Source of the DNA: a virus
Length of the DNA stretch: 26,342 nt
Strand: one strand, 5' to 3'
Virus record (IMG/VR): IMGVR_UViG_3300009130_000116
Location: 1-26,342 of that record
Below, piece by piece: positions 9,001 to 16,780 of the stretch. A model generated the notes under the pieces. That model saw only the letters and a list, made by a program, of their open reading frames with translations. It did no database searches and was not told the DNA's origin. Position 1 is the stretch's first letter. Each line of letters begins with the position of its first letter. The translations under genes were made by a program, and so were the position numbers.

Positions 9001-11845
9001 TTTTGTTAGATTAATAAAATTCTTTGATAATTCATTATTTAAAATGATCAAAGATTTTATACCTGTAAGAACAAGTTTAGCATCAGGTTTAGTAGTAAAA
9101 CAACATTTACTAGAAAGAAATAAGTATCCACAACCACAAGTATCATACGAAAATAAGATACACACAGGTTCTATCGATATGGTCGCTATATCAGGAGGAG
9201 CAGGAGGTGTATTTAATGTTTTTAATGGGTTAAATACTTCTCCTTATGGTGTCGATGGTAATGGTCCTGATAATAGATATGATATAACTCAAAGCTGGAG
9301 TGAAACTTTTACAAATTTATCAGGCTCAGTAAGTAAATTACATGATAACCAAGATGAATTCTATGATGGTGAATTTTCAGGATCTGTTATACTAGTTACA
9401 AATGGAGAATTAAATGAAGAATGTAATGGGGTTAAAAATATTCAAGTTTTACCAAAAGTTGAGTATAATGTAAGGTTATATGGATTATCATATGGTGTTG
9501 GGGGTTTTGGAGAAGTTCCTTGGTATAGTGCTCCAGGTGATAATGCGTACGATATAGATACTTTTTTATCAAATAAAAATATTCCTCTTCAAGGTAATAT
9601 TTCTGTCACTAAAATGAAAAGTGGTAGTGTTTTCCCAAACTCAGAAAACCAGTATTATAACCAAATACCTTCAACTGAATGTGAATTTATTAAAATTTCA
9701 AATTTTGATAAAAATGGGATAGATATATCAAATGCTACAACAAATCTTTCACATATCACAATTGTATATAATTCATCTCCACTTACTTATAATATATTAA
9801 AATTAATATCAATAACATCCAATTATACCCTTTATCAGGTAACTAGACCCTCTTCATACCCAGAACCTACATCATCTTCATTACATACTATAGAAATTGA
9901 TATGACAGGGTCTCTTGAAAATAAAGGTGAATTTTTCTCCCCAGGTGGAGGTGTATTTACAGAAGCAACTTATGCACCTATTACTTCCATTAATACTAAT
10001 CCCTATAATTTTTACAACTCCACAACAGGAGAAATTAATATAAATACTTACACCCAAAACCCATCTTCATCTTTAGCTGCAGGTCCTGCTTCATATGATA
10101 TAGAAGTTTCAGGATCTATAACAGTAACTGGGGGCTCAGAACTCTATGCGGGGATTTACCCAAACCAAAGTAATACTCCTATAGAAATTACTCCTTCAGG
10201 ATCTCCAACTGGAAATTTTTCCCTTAAGGTTTCAAATTATGATTCACAATTCCCGGTTACAACAGGTTATAGATTTGGGATATATACCACAGATGCTTTT
10301 CCTTTAACAGCTTCTTTAGATTTAACTTTTTCTTTAGTAAAAATAGAACCTTATCTATCTTCTTCATACTCAGCGAGTGTAGGGTTAGAACCTTTTACAT
10401 TAACAAAATTCCAAAACACAGATTGTGATGTTTTATTAGGGGAAGTTGAAAATGCAAGGTCAAATCCTTATTTACAAGATTTAGATTATGATACTTCTCA
10501 AACAGTACCTGTTAACTATTCTGTAGTATTAACAGATAATGCCACAAGAGCAACAGTACCTGAATCATATTATACTTCACCTTCACAAATAAACAATAGA
10601 TATGTAGGTTCTAAAAATCAATCTAGTGATTTTAATATATATAACCCCTTAGCTAGAGGAACAGATTTTGGAGATCCTATCAATATAGGAACATTTGGAC
10701 AAACACCATCAGTTGAATCTTTAGATACAACTATATATGAATTTAATTGGGGGGGAGGTACTACACCTGAAATTTTAGGGTGGGGGGCAGTAAAAATGGG
10801 TAAATTGCTCCAAGTAAATTCTACAAGTTCAGTTAGAACTATTAACCCAAGTGAAGGACTTAAAGAAATTTTAATCCCTAATAGTATACAATCTTCTTTA
10901 TATTCTCTTTCTAGTGAATGGGGTAGAAGTGCTTCATTATCACAAAGTGTAAGTGATTACTATTATAAGTTAAATTCCAACAACCCATTAAACCATGAAA
11001 TATCAATGAATCTTTATGGTAGTTCTACACCAGGATCTTCCCCTACTTTACCTTCTACAACAAGAATCCTAACAACAGAATATGGGGTTCCAACTAAATC
11101 TACATTTGTAGTAACTTCATCAGCACATGGATCAAGTACTTATGGTTCTGGATATTTATCAACTATAGAATATAATGGTGTTTCATCTTATCCCTTCTTA
11201 AACAGTGGAGTACCAACCACAGCTTCTTATATACGTTTTTTTGATAATAAATCCATAAATCTAATTAATAAAGATTATGAGGTGGGTATGGCATTCCCTC
11301 CCCAATCCCTTCTAATAACAGGATCTTACCCAGTATCAACATATGTAACTGCTTCATTTACTCCTTTAGCAGAACAGTTAAATAATGGAGAAAGATATTT
11401 TGCCACTTTTTATTTAGATTTAGAAGAAGGCTTTGATAGTAGTAATCTTGTTCCATTGCATTATAACACTAGCCCACTTGGACAAAAAGGAGTAGTAGAA
11501 ATTGTGGGAATAGCTCAATCCTCAGGAACATCAGGTACTCCTTTTGATACTTATCTATTATTAAAAGATAATATGGATATGAATGCAGTAATTTCACAAG
11601 GAGCTTTTTATACTGGATCCTGGGATACTGGGGTAACAAAATCCCTTTCATGTAGAATAGGAGCAGGAGATTTAGGATGTTTTATTTGGAAAGCTAGAGC
11701 AGCAGGAGACAACGAGTTTGTAATGGTGCAAGATTCAATAACAGGGGGAGTTAGTGCTGGAGCTTTTACAAGTAAATACGCAACACAAGAAATTACCGAT
11801 AATTTTGAAGATATAACAAAAACATACGGATCTAATAAACAATAA
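6029..11845 (+). CDS. Giant mosaic tail protein in gp7-like position (1938 residues)
   Basis: This is the largest gene in the window and follows gp25 and gp6 in the position of T4 gp7 (1032 residues), but is almost twice as long. Visible modules: a beta-rich N-terminus; a segment near residues 270-320 (ISVDYTDFSDFIHFSSG); a conserved helical block at about 544-580 (RIYHNIPYLLNTKGTIPGLR, then SYGIPDTILK), like the C-terminal helices of tail-fibre-connector proteins; a LamG/concanavalin-like sandwich at about 607-807; and a second conserved helical block at about 985-1032 (FFDNSLFKMIKDFIP, then LLERNK). The last 900 residues are Ser/Thr/Tyr-rich beta structure, typical of exposed fibre-like modules. 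It probably forms the peripheral wedge and carries receptor- or glycan-binding insertions. The start overlaps the previous stop (TAATG). Confidence 0.82.
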   Translation: MAVNQIDYKDYVFQFYESNDEALIPTFEVDTFLTSSSCIELIIYDNTKTPLYSTYNFNNYNLDSNSQSPGTDPLISQFNINPEEDTIAAGFDVGEYVAYYNFLTKRIGDNFSTLFIKEISSDRTEILLDSTSLSNLDIIEQTNNFIEFRENSTYFVDFYLNFGDNQLVIANNIKIQNETTNNPQILVKLYEPLPPQFNLKAQSWIVTQLNEPEAFQISYPVEPVFIIDSTPLQGPNFNIPIKGQVNNSSQNLSENDILLGAPTSSLDHVESLLNEKSINISVDYTDFSDFIHFSSGKTRLENFYYKASLIEGYSASIFDLFTTTSSATSTLILQNKISEIIKNFDGYDRFLYYTSGSDQTWPKTTTEPPYLLAKTGSAAVVNWLGSDNEVSAYYGGMILSASNYDNENNNQLLKSIPEYLREDAANQQYELFVDMVAQYYDNVWLYTKDVTQKYNADNRLDFGISKDLVADAIKDFGLKLYQNNFSNSELYTAFLGLTPSGSLFPFPNITGSTPVPSGYELVDTMISASNDVISMDDTNKSLYKRIYHNIPYLLNTKGTIPGLRALITSYGIPDTILKISEFGGKDKVNENDWDYYFNKFNYAWKADGTNYIRTPWPINADFNSPNNKPSTLELRFKAEKFPPTNLSQSIFSLYNAGGNLTSDLILEYSGSGFDSGSIVNTSGSYSGSIKDPYYQYANLKWIPDVTAGDSASVYLPFFDEGWWSVMITSGSSNGYDLYAANKIYNGNDGTSIGYFSSSSVTQTFWNSGFLAYYATSSTHEAFSGSLQEIRYYTTILSESVFKDYTMNPLSIEGNGINSSPNQLIFRAALGSELDITTTSSIHPKVTGSWTTTSSFSSDSNYTFGSTPSYNPNTEYYFLDQFPAGIKNRITDKIRYEDSTIPSGNVLSPIRSLSQTVEASASYTDSINYLEVAFSPQNQINDDIISQIGYFNIGDYIGDPRQRSSSAQIYPDLNALSEEYFEKYIKNYDLTDFVRLIKFFDNSLFKMIKDFIPVRTSLASGLVVKQHLLERNKYPQPQVSYENKIHTGSIDMVAISGGAGGVFNVFNGLNTSPYGVDGNGPDNRYDITQSWSETFTNLSGSVSKLHDNQDEFYDGEFSGSVILVTNGELNEECNGVKNIQVLPKVEYNVRLYGLSYGVGGFGEVPWYSAPGDNAYDIDTFLSNKNIPLQGNISVTKMKSGSVFPNSENQYYNQIPSTECEFIKISNFDKNGIDISNATTNLSHITIVYNSSPLTYNILKLISITSNYTLYQVTRPSSYPEPTSSSLHTIEIDMTGSLENKGEFFSPGGGVFTEATYAPITSINTNPYNFYNSTTGEININTYTQNPSSSLAAGPASYDIEVSGSITVTGGSELYAGIYPNQSNTPIEITPSGSPTGNFSLKVSNYDSQFPVTTGYRFGIYTTDAFPLTASLDLTFSLVKIEPYLSSSYSASVGLEPFTLTKFQNTDCDVLLGEVENARSNPYLQDLDYDTSQTVPVNYSVVLTDNATRATVPESYYTSPSQINNRYVGSKNQSSDFNIYNPLARGTDFGDPINIGTFGQTPSVESLDTTIYEFNWGGGTTPEILGWGAVKMGKLLQVNSTSSVRTINPSEGLKEILIPNSIQSSLYSLSSEWGRSASLSQSVSDYYYKLNSNNPLNHEISMNLYGSSTPGSSPTLPSTTRILTTEYGVPTKSTFVVTSSAHGSSTYGSGYLSTIEYNGVSSYPFLNSGVPTTASYIRFFDNKSINLINKDYEVGMAFPPQSLLITGSYPVSTYVTASFTPLAEQLNNGERYFATFYLDLEEGFDSSNLVPLHYNTSPLGQKGVVEIVGIAQSSGTSGTPFDTYLLLKDNMDMNAVISQGAFYTGSWDTGVTKSLSCRIGAGDLGCFIWKARAAGDNEFVMVQDSITGGVSAGAFTSKYATQEITDNFEDITKTYGSNKQ

Positions 11846-11854
11846 AAAAATAAC

Positions 11855-11885
11855 GTGATAAAAAAATTAATAATACATATATTTA
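11855..11885 (+). promoter_or_regulatory. Candidate promoter for the tail-fibre genes
   Basis: In the 60-base gap after the 1938-residue gene, TATATTTA (11878-11885) is preceded by GTG at 11855-11857 with exactly 20 bases between, close to TTG-N19-21-TAnnTTTG. The extended element (TATATTTATAAC) resembles the one at 1899. The start codon at 11906 is 21 bases downstream, giving a short leader without a Shine-Dalgarno sequence. This is the first sizeable intergenic space after the baseplate operon, which suits a new transcription start. Confidence 0.45.
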
Positions 11886-11905
11886 TAACATATAATTAAA
11901 CACAA

Positions 11906-12568
11906 ATGGGATATTTAAACAATCAAGTTGTAACAGTTGATGCTATCTTAACGAAAAAAGGTAGAGAGTTACTAGCAAAAAATGATGGTTCTTTTAGAAT
12001 TACACAATTCGCATTAGCAGATGATGAAATAGATTACACACTTTATAATCCTAACCATGCTTCTGGTTCTGCTTTTTATGGTGAAGCAATTGAAAACATG
12101 CCTTTATTAGAAGCATTTCCAGATGAATCTCAAATCATGAAGTATAAATTAGCTACTCTACCAAGAGGTACAGCTAAATTACCTGTATTAGATTTAGGTT
12201 TTTCTGCAATAACATTAAAACAAGGAGCTTCACTAGCTATTACACCTGAAACATTAAATTACTTAGGTAATACTTCATTAAATGAAACTTCAGGTTACAC
12301 AGCTACAATAGCAGATGTTAGAACAATGTCTACTTTTAATGGAGTAGGTATTCAAAGCACAGCAGCAACTGAACAAAATACAACATCAACAACAACATTA
12401 GGTACAAACGTATCATCAACAGTAATAGGTTCTCAAATTAATTTAAGAGCAACTACAGTCAATACTTTATTTGGGTCTAATACTCAATTAAGTACTACAA
12501 TTACCTTTGTAGGTTTAGATAGTGGAGCTAGATTAACAGTACCAGTTACGATAACAAAAACAAATTAA
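11906..12568 (+). CDS. Tail/fibre structural protein
   Basis: The 220-residue protein begins with a helix-rich segment (NNQVVTVDAILTKKGRELLA, then FRITQFALADDEIDYTLYNP) of a kind I associate with conserved structural proteins in marine phages. A segment around residues 75-115 (MKYKLATLPRGTAKLPVLDL, then TPETLNYLG) follows. From about residue 120 on it is Thr/Ser/Asn-rich beta structure that looks like a small Ig-like or fibre module. No enzymatic motif is seen. It lies between the giant tail protein and two related fibre proteins, so a tail or fibre role is likely. The start is the first ATG after a candidate promoter, with an A-rich context and no Shine-Dalgarno sequence. Confidence 0.75.
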   Translation: MGYLNNQVVTVDAILTKKGRELLAKNDGSFRITQFALADDEIDYTLYNPNHASGSAFYGEAIENMPLLEAFPDESQIMKYKLATLPRGTAKLPVLDLGFSAITLKQGASLAITPETLNYLGNTSLNETSGYTATIADVRTMSTFNGVGIQSTAATEQNTTSTTTLGTNVSSTVIGSQINLRATTVNTLFGSNTQLSTTITFVGLDSGARLTVPVTITKTN

Positions 12569-12578
12569 TATATAAAAC

Positions 12579-13631
12579 ATGAGTTTTAAAAGATTAGACG
12601 CTGAAGATTTTGTAGTAAGTGCAGACGCAGTACAAGGAATAGCTTGGTCAACAGGAGCACCAACCTTAACATCTTTCTATACCTCCTCAGTACAAGCTGC
12701 AGGTACCTCAGGTAACTATTATTTAGCAGTATATCAAACTTCTTCTACACTTAGTGAAGCAGCCGTTCAATTTGATATAGCATATGGAAATAAGCATGGA
12801 TCAGGTAGTGAATATTTCAATTCATTATACCCAAGTAGAACACCTTCGTCTACAATTTATGGTCAATATAGATCCATGATTTTAGAAGATGAAAATGCCG
12901 TTTTTCTTACAGGTGTAGGAACAACAGGTCAAACTTCTTTATGTGGAACTACAGTAACCAGTAGTACAGCAGTAGAAATGGAAGATTTTTGGGTGATATC
13001 ACCTGACAGAGCAAGATATAAACAAAGTTTATTCCCAGGTACATTTAATTTAACTTTATCAGGTTCAGGAGGAGAATTAAATTTAACAGATAATTCAAAT
13101 GATGTAACTATACAAACATTTTTAGGTTCCTCCAGAGTATACCAAATTGTATCAGGATCAAATGGTTCAGGAATAACAGGAGGAGGATATACACCTGCTT
13201 CAGGTTCATATGGTTTATTCTTTCCAGACATAGCAACAATTTTATTAAATCCAACAGCTATATCATCTTCAATAAGTGTTACTTCAGACACTACCGCTGA
13301 TTTAACTAATGGAACTAATCAAGCTACTTTATTTGATTCTTTAGTATCTGGATCATCTTTTCAATTAAATTTTGAAGAAACAATAACATCAGATTATATA
13401 TTTGTTAGAGCTAGAAACTCAGAATTTAATTATTCAGAAAATCCATCATTTATATCAGGATCAACAGGTGAGGTAATTTATAGTAATTTTATAAACAATC
13501 CACAAGTTTACCCTACAACAATAGGTATGTATAATGATGCAAATGAATTAATGGCAGTAGCAAAATTATCAAGACCATTACTAAAAGATTTCACAAAAGA
13601 ATCATTAGTAAGGGTTAAATTAGATTTTTAG
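12579..13631 (+). CDS. Tail fibre-like protein A (shares C-terminal domain with next gene)
   Basis: This 350-residue protein is Ser/Thr/Gly-rich and mostly beta. The N-terminus starts SFKRLDAEDFVVSADAVQG, a pattern like the 'leader' of phage appendage proteins. The last 90 residues (SDYIFVRARNSEFNYSENPS, then TTIGMYNDANELMAVAKLSR, ending VRVKLDF) align clearly with the end of the next gene (EFVYSQNPSIISGS, then TTVGLYDNSNQLVAVGKLSQ, ending VNLDL). A shared C-terminus on different N-terminal parts suggests either a common attachment/trimerisation domain or duplication followed by divergence of the exposed part. It starts 10 bases after the previous stop. The role as a fibre or neck appendage is inferred from composition and position. 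Confidence 0.75.
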   Translation: MSFKRLDAEDFVVSADAVQGIAWSTGAPTLTSFYTSSVQAAGTSGNYYLAVYQTSSTLSEAAVQFDIAYGNKHGSGSEYFNSLYPSRTPSSTIYGQYRSMILEDENAVFLTGVGTTGQTSLCGTTVTSSTAVEMEDFWVISPDRARYKQSLFPGTFNLTLSGSGGELNLTDNSNDVTIQTFLGSSRVYQIVSGSNGSGITGGGYTPASGSYGLFFPDIATILLNPTAISSSISVTSDTTADLTNGTNQATLFDSLVSGSSFQLNFEETITSDYIFVRARNSEFNYSENPSFISGSTGEVIYSNFINNPQVYPTTIGMYNDANELMAVAKLSRPLLKDFTKESLVRVKLDF

Positions 13632-13636
13632 GATGA

Positions 13637-14542
13637 ATGAGTGTTTACAAGTCATTAACAACATCAGATGTAGTAGTAACTCCATTTAAAGTAAATAAAA
13701 GTTTTTATTTTCAGAGTGCAAGTGCTATTACTGCTTCAAATGTAGGTATAGATAGGTATTTTGGAACAAATTCCACTTCTTCCCTTTGGGTATCAGGATC
13801 TAATCCTACAGGTCAAATTGATATTCTAAACTCAGACTTAGTATATAATTCTATTAGACAATTATATTATACTAATTTTTTAAGTGGATCTAATGGTTCC
13901 CCCGCTAAAACAGCCTCATTTAATCCTGATGGAACAATAACAGCTGAAGGTGGAGCATATCAACCTATGTATGATAATTATTTAACTAATACTTTAGATG
14001 CAAATAGAACTTTCCCAACTGGATCTGGAGATGTTATAGGAATAATGTCTATACCCTCAAATTTATTTGGAGAATATATTAAACCTGGAACTTTTAGGTG
14101 GAAAGTTGGAGTTTTAGATGTAACAGATGATGGAGAAGGGGGATTATTTTATGGTGGAGTAAAAATAGGAGATATAATTTATGAACATGGTATTGCTATT
14201 TTATCAGATTGGGCTGAAAGTAGAATATCAGATATGGTAACTTTATCCACTATTACTTGTTCTTTTGAAAGCACAATGACAATATATGAATCACAATATA
14301 AATGTACTTTTAACCCAAACGAATTTGTTTATTCCCAAAACCCTTCAATTATATCTGGGAGTTGTGAAAATAAAGAAGGGAAATTATACGATTTTGCAAC
14401 AGGTTCATATTTTGAACCATACATAACCACAGTAGGGTTATATGATAACTCAAATCAATTAGTAGCTGTAGGAAAATTATCTCAACCCCTACAAAGTTCA
14501 AATGTTACTGACACTACTATATTGGTTAACTTAGACTTATAA
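13637..14542 (+). CDS. Tail fibre-like protein B (paralogous C-terminus)
   Basis: The 301-residue product starts with a conserved-looking segment (SVYKSLTTSDVVVTPFKVNK, then FYFQSASAITASNVGIDRYF). The middle has a compact beta domain with IKPGTFRWKVGVLDVTDDGE and GVKIGDIIYEHGIAILSDW. Its C-terminal 90 residues are paralogous to those of the preceding gene, but here there are several Cys residues (ITCSF, YKCTF, GSCEN) absent from the other copy. It begins 5 bases after the preceding stop, with a weak AGGA just upstream. It probably assembles in the same appendage as its neighbour; it ends the structural module. Confidence 0.75.
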   Translation: MSVYKSLTTSDVVVTPFKVNKSFYFQSASAITASNVGIDRYFGTNSTSSLWVSGSNPTGQIDILNSDLVYNSIRQLYYTNFLSGSNGSPAKTASFNPDGTITAEGGAYQPMYDNYLTNTLDANRTFPTGSGDVIGIMSIPSNLFGEYIKPGTFRWKVGVLDVTDDGEGGLFYGGVKIGDIIYEHGIAILSDWAESRISDMVTLSTITCSFESTMTIYESQYKCTFNPNEFVYSQNPSIISGSCENKEGKLYDFATGSYFEPYITTVGLYDNSNQLVAVGKLSQPLQSSNVTDTTILVNLDL

Positions 14543-14561
14543 TATTAACCAAAATTTATTT

Positions 14562-15008
14562 ATGAATTGGACTTACAACGGAGAAGAAATAACCGAATAT
14601 TCTCAATTCCCCCAAAATACCTTTGGTTTTGTATATAAAATCACCCATTTAGCTTCTGGAAAAGCTTATGTAGGTAAAAAAGTACTTATACATAATCGTA
14701 AAGTAAAAGTAACTAAAAAAGATTTAGCAATGTATGAGGGTGTACAAGGTAGAAAACCAACCCACAAACGTGTTAGTAAAGAATCAGATTGGAAAACCTA
14801 TTATGGTTCAAATAAATATTTAAAAGAAGCTATTGAAAAATATGGCAAAGAAGAATTTGAACGTTATATAATAAAGTTGGCTCCAAGCAAAAAATTATTA
14901 ACTTATTACGAGACACAATATCAATTTATGTATCAAGTTTTAATAAAACCTGAAGAATTTTATAACGATAATATTTTAGGTAAGTTTTTCACAAAAGATT
15001 TTGAATAG
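14562..15008 (+). CDS. GIY-YIG endonuclease
   Basis: The 148-residue protein carries a compact GIY-YIG fold: GFVYKITH at residues 22-29 (the GIY half), AYVGKK at 35-40 (the YIG half), an Arg at 46, and the catalytic Glu probably at E117 in LTYYETQY, with KYLKEAIEKYGKEEFERYII as the intervening helix. The family cuts DNA and includes T4 Seg homing endonucleases and phage DNA-degradation or repair nucleases. No separate DNA-binding domain is visible; the insertion between the YIG strand and SDWKTYYGS (residues 41-75) is Lys/Arg-rich and may contact DNA. It stands at the border between the tail genes and the primase, a typical place for a free-standing homing nuclease, but a resident function cannot be excluded. 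Its 3' end contains the proposed -33 element of the primase promoter. Confidence 0.85.
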   Translation: MNWTYNGEEITEYSQFPQNTFGFVYKITHLASGKAYVGKKVLIHNRKVKVTKKDLAMYEGVQGRKPTHKRVSKESDWKTYYGSNKYLKEAIEKYGKEEFERYIIKLAPSKKLLTYYETQYQFMYQVLIKPEEFYNDNILGKFFTKDFE

Positions 15009-15030
15009 TAAATATCTTTTCGTATATTGT
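15001..15030 (+). promoter_or_regulatory. Candidate Bacteroidota-type promoter for the primase operon
   Basis: TTG at 15001-15003, a 19-base spacer, and TATATTGT at 15023-15030 fit TTG-N19-21-TAnnTTTG. The bases TTTCGTATATT (15018-15028) are repeated exactly at 16762-16772 and nearly at 25894-25904. The ATG at 15036 is only 5 bases after the -7 element, so the transcript would be nearly leaderless. Confidence 0.5.
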
Positions 15031-15035
15031 AACAC

Positions 15036-15962
15036 ATGATTAATGAACTGCTAGTTAACCTAGTTAATACGGTTTTAGGAACAAGTAAAAGGACTGCAAG
15101 GGGTAATCAATCCTACCATTGTCCTTTCTGTAACCACCATAAACCAAAGCTAGAAATTAATTTTACTGAAAATAAAAAAGGTCATAATCCTTGGCATTGC
15201 TGGGTTTGTGGTAAAAAAGGTAAAACTATAAGAGGTTTATTTAAACTTATTAAAACCTCACCTGATAAATTTATAGAATTAGGTAAATTAGTTAAAACAG
15301 GAAGTGAAGTAGAAGAAATTATAGTAAAAAATCATGTAGAACTCCCTAAAGAATTCCAACCCATTTTAAACAATCCTGATATTACAGCTAAAAGAGCATA
15401 TAATTATTTAAGAAATAGAAATATCTCAGATGATGATATTTTAAAATACAATTTAGGTTATTGTGATTTTGGAAGATATACTAATATGATTATCATACCT
15501 TCATATGATGAAAATGGTTCATTAAATTATTTTACAGGTCGTTCATTTGAGAAAGACCCATTTGTAAAATATAGAAACCCAGAATATTCAAGAGATATTA
15601 TTCCTTTTGAATTATTCATAAACTGGGATTCACCATTAGTACTATGTGAAGGTCCATTTGATGCTATAGCTATAAAACGAAATGCTATACCATTATTAGG
15701 TAAAAACATACAATCAAGTTTACTTAAACGTATAGTACAGTCAACAGTTAAAAAGATTTACATAGCATTAGATACAGATGCTATAAAACAAGCATTAAAA
15801 CATTGCGAATATTTATTAAACCAAGGTAAAGAAGTATACCTTGTTGAATTAGACGGAAAAGATCCGAGTGATTTAGGTTTTTCTTATTTCACCAAACTAA
15901 TTCAAAATACCAATCCATTAGATGAATATACCTTAATGGAGAGGAAACTATCTCTCATATGA
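15036..15962 (+). CDS. 61: DNA primase, T4 gp61 type
   Basis: The 308-residue protein has the two hallmarks of bacterial-type phage primases. An N-terminal zinc finger has C29, C32, C55 and C58 (YHCPFC, then WHCWVCGKKGKT). The C-terminal Toprim domain has the catalytic Glu in CEGPFDA (E205), the metal-binding pair in DTD (D246, D248) and GKDPSD (273-279 region). T4 gp61 is 342 residues. It makes RNA primers for lagging-strand synthesis, working with a replicative helicase (gp41 in T4) that is not in this window. Its TGA overlaps the start of the next gene (ATGA), so a PD-(D/E)XK nuclease is coupled to it. The identification as Toprim primase is firm; the gp61 symbol reflects size and phage type. 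Confidence 0.92.
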   Translation: MINELLVNLVNTVLGTSKRTARGNQSYHCPFCNHHKPKLEINFTENKKGHNPWHCWVCGKKGKTIRGLFKLIKTSPDKFIELGKLVKTGSEVEEIIVKNHVELPKEFQPILNNPDITAKRAYNYLRNRNISDDDILKYNLGYCDFGRYTNMIIIPSYDENGSLNYFTGRSFEKDPFVKYRNPEYSRDIIPFELFINWDSPLVLCEGPFDAIAIKRNAIPLLGKNIQSSLLKRIVQSTVKKIYIALDTDAIKQALKHCEYLLNQGKEVYLVELDGKDPSDLGFSYFTKLIQNTNPLDEYTLMERKLSLI

Positions 15963-16732
15963 AAAAGAGAAATGTTAAGAAAAAATACAACAGGATACTA
16001 GAAATATCCGAGGATGCAAAACAGATAACATTACCAGACTCCAGATATTATAGAAGAAATGGTAAATATTACCCTTCAATAACCTACGTTTTAAGTTATT
16101 ATCCCAAAGGAAAATTTTTCCAAGATTGGCTTAAAAAAGTAGGATACTCAGCTGATTATATTGTTAGAAAAGCAGCAGATGAAGGTACACAAGTACATGA
16201 AATGTGTGAGGATTATTTAAATGGTAAAGAATTAAATTTCTTATCCCCCACAGGCAATCCTCAATATGATCCAACAGTATGGCAAATGTTTTTAAAATTT
16301 GTTGATTTCTGGGAAGAATATAACCCAACCCTACTAGAAGCTGAAGTACATTTATTTTCAGATGAACTTAAAGTAGCAGGTACATGCGATTTAGTATGTG
16401 AAATAAATGAAGAAATATGGATTATAGATTTCAAAACATCAAACCATTTACAAACAACTTACGATTTGCAGACCGCTGTTTATGCCAAATGTTACGAAGA
16501 GTGTTTTGGTAAGAAAATAGATAGAGTAGGAGTTCTATGGTTAAAATCATCCAAACGTGGACCTAAAGAAGGTAAAATTCAAGGAAAAGGTTGGGAAATG
16601 TATGAATCAAAACGTACACAAGATGAAAATATAGATATATTCCAAACAGTCAAAAAACTATTTGATCTAGAAAATCCAAGACACTCCCCAATATTTACTG
16701 AATTCAGAACGCAAGTTAAGAAAAAAGACTAA
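15959..16732 (+). CDS. PD-(D/E)XK nuclease, RecB/Cas4-like
   Basis: The 257-residue protein has the RecB-nuclease signature in order: H80 in GTQVHEMCEDYL, E129 in EAEVHLFS, D144 in GTCDLV, D157 and K159 in IIDFKTS, then Q171 and Y175 in LQTAVYAKCY. This is the order H-...-E-...-D-...-DxK-...-QxxxY of RecB/Cas4/lambda-exonuclease-type nucleases. No Cas4-type Cys cluster is seen, so an iron-sulphur cluster is unlikely. It overlaps the primase stop (ATGA), which suggests a job in replication, end processing or recombination; single-strand 5'-3' exonuclease activity is known for related phage proteins. The N-terminus is basic (KKRNVKKKYNR). Substrate and polarity cannot be told from sequence. Confidence 0.88.
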   Translation: MKKRNVKKKYNRILEISEDAKQITLPDSRYYRRNGKYYPSITYVLSYYPKGKFFQDWLKKVGYSADYIVRKAADEGTQVHEMCEDYLNGKELNFLSPTGNPQYDPTVWQMFLKFVDFWEEYNPTLLEAEVHLFSDELKVAGTCDLVCEINEEIWIIDFKTSNHLQTTYDLQTAVYAKCYEECFGKKIDRVGVLWLKSSKRGPKEGKIQGKGWEMYESKRTQDENIDIFQTVKKLFDLENPRHSPIFTEFRTQVKKKD

Positions 16733-16743
16733 TGAGTATATAC

Positions 16744-16774
16744 TTGGTTTCCTAAGGGAAATTTCGTATATTTA
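16744..16774 (+). promoter_or_regulatory. Candidate Bacteroidota-type promoter for the kinase gene
   Basis: TTG at 16744-16746, a 20-base spacer and TATATTTA at 16767-16774 lie in the 48-base gap before the ATG at 16781. The element is part of TTTCGTATATTTATA. The start codon is only 6 bases after it, implying a leaderless or almost leaderless mRNA. The spacer also holds a small inverted repeat (TTTCC 16748-16752, GGAAA 16757-16761). Confidence 0.55.
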
Positions 16775-16780
16775 TATCAT

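Noticed and set aside
16748-16761. TTTCC/GGAAA hairpin as terminator before the kinase gene
   Set aside because: Short stem and only three T residues; it may be chance within the promoter spacer.
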